DNA from: JBOGWY01 sp050694015
GTDB lineage: Bacteria; Actinomycetota; CADDZG01; WHSQ01
Assembly (NCBI GenBank): GCA_050694015.1
Contig: JBOGWY010000372.1
Coordinates: 1-8,196 of the forward strand
DNA: 8,196 nucleotides
Direction: 5' to 3'
This document shows positions 6,826 to 8,196 of this stretch, one piece after another (positions within the stretch are counted from its first letter, which is position 1; the number at the start of each line of letters is the position of its first letter). Position numbers and translations under genes: made by a program. Under the pieces are notes generated by a model. The model was not told the origin of the DNA. It searched no databases and was given only the letters and a program-made list of their open reading frames with translations.

Positions 6826-7611
6826 GTGACCCGCTGGCTCCTTAACACCTTCCCGACGTGGTTCCTGTTCGCGATCGTCGTCGGCGGCTTCGCCCTCGTC
6901 TCGGCCATCGGACATCGCGTCGTTCACAGGCTGTGGCCCGATCTCCGACGGGGCGCGAGTCACGAGTTGGCCAACGCGCTGATGGTGATCCTGATCGGGA
7001 TGTACGGGATAGTGCTCGCGTTCGTGATCGTCGCCCTGTACGAGGAATACAAGGAGGCTCAACAGACGGTCGAAGCCGAAGCCAACGAACTGTCCCAGGT
7101 GTACCTCGACACGAGAGGTCTTCCGGAAGACGTTCGCGATGCGATCGACGCCCACATCGTCGCCTACGTCGAGATCCTCGAGACCGAAGAGTGGCCGCTG
7201 ATGGAACGCGGAGAGGGGAGCCACGAGGCCGAGGCGGAACTCGAAGAGCTCTACGTCGTCCTGCAGGGCTACGAACCGGACACGGTCGCGCAGGAGACCT
7301 TCTATGCAGAGGCCGTGAGCCGGCTGAACGACTTGATGGCGTCGCGCCGGGATCGGCTCGAGTTCGCCGAGCAGTCACTCCCGACCGAGTTGCTGGTGTT
7401 GGTCGTGGGCGGGGCCGTTGTGCTGATCGGTTTCATGTTCTTCTTCGGCGCAGAGGAAGCACGCGGTCAGGCCCTGATGTTCACCGCGGTGGGCGCCGCC
7501 GTCGGCTTCAGCCTCTTCGTGGTCGTCACCCTCGACCATCCGTTCTCGGGCGACGTCACCGTCAGCCCTCACGTCTTCGAAGAAGGAGTGCTCGAGCACC
7601 TCTTCGAATAG
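6826..7611 (+). CDS. DUF4239 (bestrophin-like) membrane protein
   Basis: A 261-residue protein from the GTG at 6826, with the pattern of DUF4239 proteins. Two N-terminal membrane helices (about 9-29 and 50-71) lead into a long acidic helical cytoplasmic or external section (72-185: YEEYKEAQQTVEAEANELSQVY; EEWPLMERGEG at 121-131; SRRDRLEFAEQSLP at 173-186). Two further helices (188-208, 215-234) and the closing motif LDHPFSGDVTVSP (236-248) complete it. The family has been noted as related to bestrophin-type channels, but its function is not established. An alternative in-frame ATG at 6745 would add 27 residues rich in Pro and overlap the ligase gene by 17 bases. The gene lies 64 bases behind the ligase, in the same direction, with no terminator between, so they may be co-transcribed. 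A link to the glycan pathway is unproven; it may be a general membrane gene. Confidence 0.85.
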   Translation: MTRWLLNTFPTWFLFAIVVGGFALVSAIGHRVVHRLWPDLRRGASHELANALMVILIGMYGIVLAFVIVALYEEYKEAQQTVEAEANELSQVYLDTRGLPEDVRDAIDAHIVAYVEILETEEWPLMERGEGSHEAEAELEELYVVLQGYEPDTVAQETFYAEAVSRLNDLMASRRDRLEFAEQSLPTELLVLVVGGAVVLIGFMFFFGAEEARGQALMFTAVGAAVGFSLFVVVTLDHPFSGDVTVSPHVFEEGVLEHLFE

Positions 7612-7666
7612 GGGCGGCGCGTGATGCGCGTTGGTTCGTCCATTTCTCGCCACAGAAAAATCGCGC

Positions 7667-7733
7667 GACTAGTTGGGTCGTAGTGCTAAAGGACTAGTCA
7701 TGTGCGACCGATACCTAGTCCGTAATGACTAGG
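7667..7733. repeat. cluster of four GACTAG/CTAGTC motifs
   Basis: Four copies of a CTAG-centred motif occur in 67 bases: GACTAGT (7667-7673), the perfect palindrome GACTAGTC (7692-7699), CCTAGTC (7714-7720) and GACTAGG (7727-7733). CTAG centres are 25, 21 and 14 bases apart. The clustering upstream of the pilin gene suggests binding sites for a regulator (inference). Confidence 0.5.
7714..7733. repeat. inverted repeat CCTAGTC / GACTAGG
   Basis: Two perfect 7-base arms are separated by CGTAAT. The arms are part of the CTAG cluster. It could be a protein-binding site or form a small RNA hairpin in the pilin leader, about 105 bases before the pilin start. Confidence 0.5.
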
Positions 7734-7823
7734 ACAACCGCACTTCCTACCCCGAGCCACTCGGGCCAAACCTACTCATCGGCATCACGCAGTCAACTCG
7801 CAACGGTTTCAACGGGACGGGCG

Positions 7824-7834
7824 AAAGGAGGTGA
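7824..7834 (+). promoter_or_regulatory. strong Shine-Dalgarno sequence of the pilin gene
   Basis: AAAGGAGGTGA is a near-complete complement of the 16S rRNA 3' end. Its AGGAGG core (7826-7831) is seven bases before ATG 7839. It fixes the pilin start over an in-frame ATG at 7725 and contrasts with the weak or missing sites of most genes in the window, fitting an abundant structural protein. Confidence 0.9.
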
Positions 7835-7838
7835 ACCA

Positions 7839-8030
7839 ATGCTTCACGGTCTCTACAGGTGGATGCTGGCTCGCACGATCGAGCTGCAGAACGAGCGCGG
7901 AGCGACCGCGGTCGAGTACGGCCTCATGGTCGCGCTGATCGCTGCAGTCATCGTGGCCGTCGTGGGCTTCCTCGGCACGGAAATCGAGGAGGCGTTCAAC
8001 GAGGTCCTCACGGCTGTTGGCGCACGTTAA
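7839..8030 (+). CDS. flp: Flp family type IVb pilin
   Basis: A 63-residue prepilin and probable major subunit of a Tad/Flp pilus. A 21-residue leader with basic residues ends NERG, followed by the type IVb processing site G21|ATAVEYGLMVALIA. Glu26 is at +5 and Tyr27 at +6 of the mature protein, as in Flp/Fap pilins. The hydrophobic helix spans about 28-46 and a short acidic tail follows (GTEIEEAFNEVLTAVGAR). The leader would be removed by a TadV/CpaA-type peptidase and the 42-residue mature protein assembled by the Tad ATPase and membrane proteins; none of these is in the window. The start is fixed by the strong Shine-Dalgarno sequence. A hairpin 21 bases after the stop separates it from a TadE-like gene on the same strand, an arrangement typical of the start of a tad locus. 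Confidence 0.95.
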   Translation: MLHGLYRWMLARTIELQNERGATAVEYGLMVALIAAVIVAVVGFLGTEIEEAFNEVLTAVGAR

Positions 8031-8051
8031 GCCACTCTGCCTATGCCGCAA

Positions 8052-8077
8052 CGTTGGCCCCCGCAAGGGGGCCAACG
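8052..8077 (+). terminator. perfect GC-rich hairpin after the pilin gene
   Basis: Arms CGTTGGCCCCC (8052-8062) and GGGGGCCAACG (8067-8077) pair perfectly over 11 bases around a GCAA loop, which is a GNRA tetraloop. No T-tract follows. It lies between the pilin stop and the next gene's ATG, so it may be a U-less or partial terminator, or a 3' stabiliser that keeps pilin mRNA more abundant than downstream tad mRNA. The structure is seen; the role is inferred. Confidence 0.8.
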
Positions 8078-8112
8078 CAACGGTGAGACCCAACGGAGCT
8101 TCGTTCACTCCC

Positions 8113-8196
8113 ATGAAACTCTCTCCCAAGTTTTCTTCTCTCAAGGATCAGACCGGCGCCGCAGCCGTCGAGTTCGCGATCATCGCAAGCTTGCTC
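8113..8196 (+). CDS. TadE-like pseudopilin, 3'-partial (runs off the window)
   Basis: The first 28 codons of a gene continuing past the window edge. After a short basic leader it has TG15|AAAVEFAIIASLL, the pseudopilin-type processing site with Glu20 at +5, followed by the start of a hydrophobic helix. This is the N-terminal signature of TadE/TadF/TadG-like minor pilins (GAAAVEFA). TadE-like pseudopilins are processed by the same peptidase as Flp and needed for pilus assembly. The ATG at 8113 is preferred; GGAG at 8095-8098 is 14 bases away, rather far. An in-frame GTG at 8083 is an alternative start. Which of TadE, TadF or TadG this is cannot be told from 28 residues. Confidence 0.75.
   Translation, partial: MKLSPKFSSLKDQTGAAAVEFAIIASLL

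Larger units (their letters stand above)
7612..7838 (+). promoter_or_regulatory. 227-base non-coding leader of the pilin gene
   Basis: No open frame here is credible: a frame opening at 7725 runs in phase into the pilin but has no ribosome site. The region is less GC-rich than the genes around it. It carries a cluster of CTAG motifs (7667-7733) and the pilin ribosome site. The pilin promoter must lie here or further upstream, but I see no convincing -35/-10 pair. A weak CGCG-TGATG-CGCG repeat at 7618-7630, just after the DUF4239 stop, has no T-tract and is not called a terminator. Confidence 0.5.

Noticed and set aside
7618..7630. Possible terminator after the DUF4239 stop (CGCG arms)
   Set aside because: Only four paired bases with a five-base loop and no T-tract.
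6858..7697. A 279-codon plus-strand open frame overlapping the DUF4239 gene in another frame
   Set aside because: The translation is Arg/Gly-rich shadow sequence; the other frame has membrane helices and family motifs.
7667..7733. CTAG cluster as a CRISPR or phage attachment site
   Set aside because: The units are 7-8 bases with unequal short spacing and mixed orientation; there are no repeats of CRISPR size, no integrase and no tRNA nearby.
7725..7838. N-terminal extension of the pilin by 38 residues from an ATG at 7725
   Set aside because: It has no ribosome site and gives a polar Ser/Thr-rich leader unlike Flp prepilins. The strong Shine-Dalgarno sequence before 7839 and the normal leader length fix the shorter form.
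7799..8095. Recurring CAACG words around the pilin gene as a direct-repeat family
   Set aside because: They are very short, several are part of the hairpin arms, and the rest are irregularly spaced.

Overview
The window is high-GC DNA. It shows TTG and GTG as well as ATG starts, weak or absent ribosome-binding sites ahead of several genes, and a short Flp-type pilin with a strong Shine-Dalgarno sequence. This fits an uncultivated actinobacterium-like organism (Actinomycetota or a neighbouring high-GC lineage). That placement is inferred from composition and gene style; no marker gene is present.

Positions 1-4745 are a surface-polysaccharide gene neighbourhood on alternating strands. It holds three unrelated-looking SAM-dependent methyltransferase-fold proteins (12-608 +, 571-1332 -, 1407-2201 +). 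It also holds a minus-strand pair read 4611 to 2198: a membrane polyprenyl-phosphate sugar-phosphate transferase, translationally coupled (TGATG) to a GT4 glycosyltransferase. From 4746 to 6761 (+), divergent from that pair, lies an O-antigen ligase/polymerase-like membrane protein with a long C-terminal TPR-like tail. Together these can start a glycan on the lipid carrier (sugar-phosphate transferase), extend it (GT4), possibly decorate it (methyltransferases) and polymerise or transfer it outside the membrane (ligase/polymerase). A flippase and a chain-length regulator are not in the window.

Positions 6826-7611 encode a four-helix DUF4239 membrane protein of unknown function, downstream of and co-directional with the ligase. 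A 227-base non-coding gap (7612-7838) follows, with a cluster of four CTAG-centred motifs. Then comes a Flp/Fap type IVb pilin gene (7839-8030), a perfect GC-rich hairpin (8052-8077), and the first 28 codons of a TadE-like pseudopilin gene that runs off the end (8113-8196). The right end is therefore probably the beginning of a tad (tight adherence) pilus locus.

I did not find a CRISPR array, mobile element, tRNA, rRNA or an obviously new defence or biosynthetic system. The most unusual points are the hairpin and motif cluster around the pilin gene, the TPR tail on the ligase, the degenerate central domain and unclear start of the sugar-phosphate transferase, and the three methyltransferases in one glycan locus.
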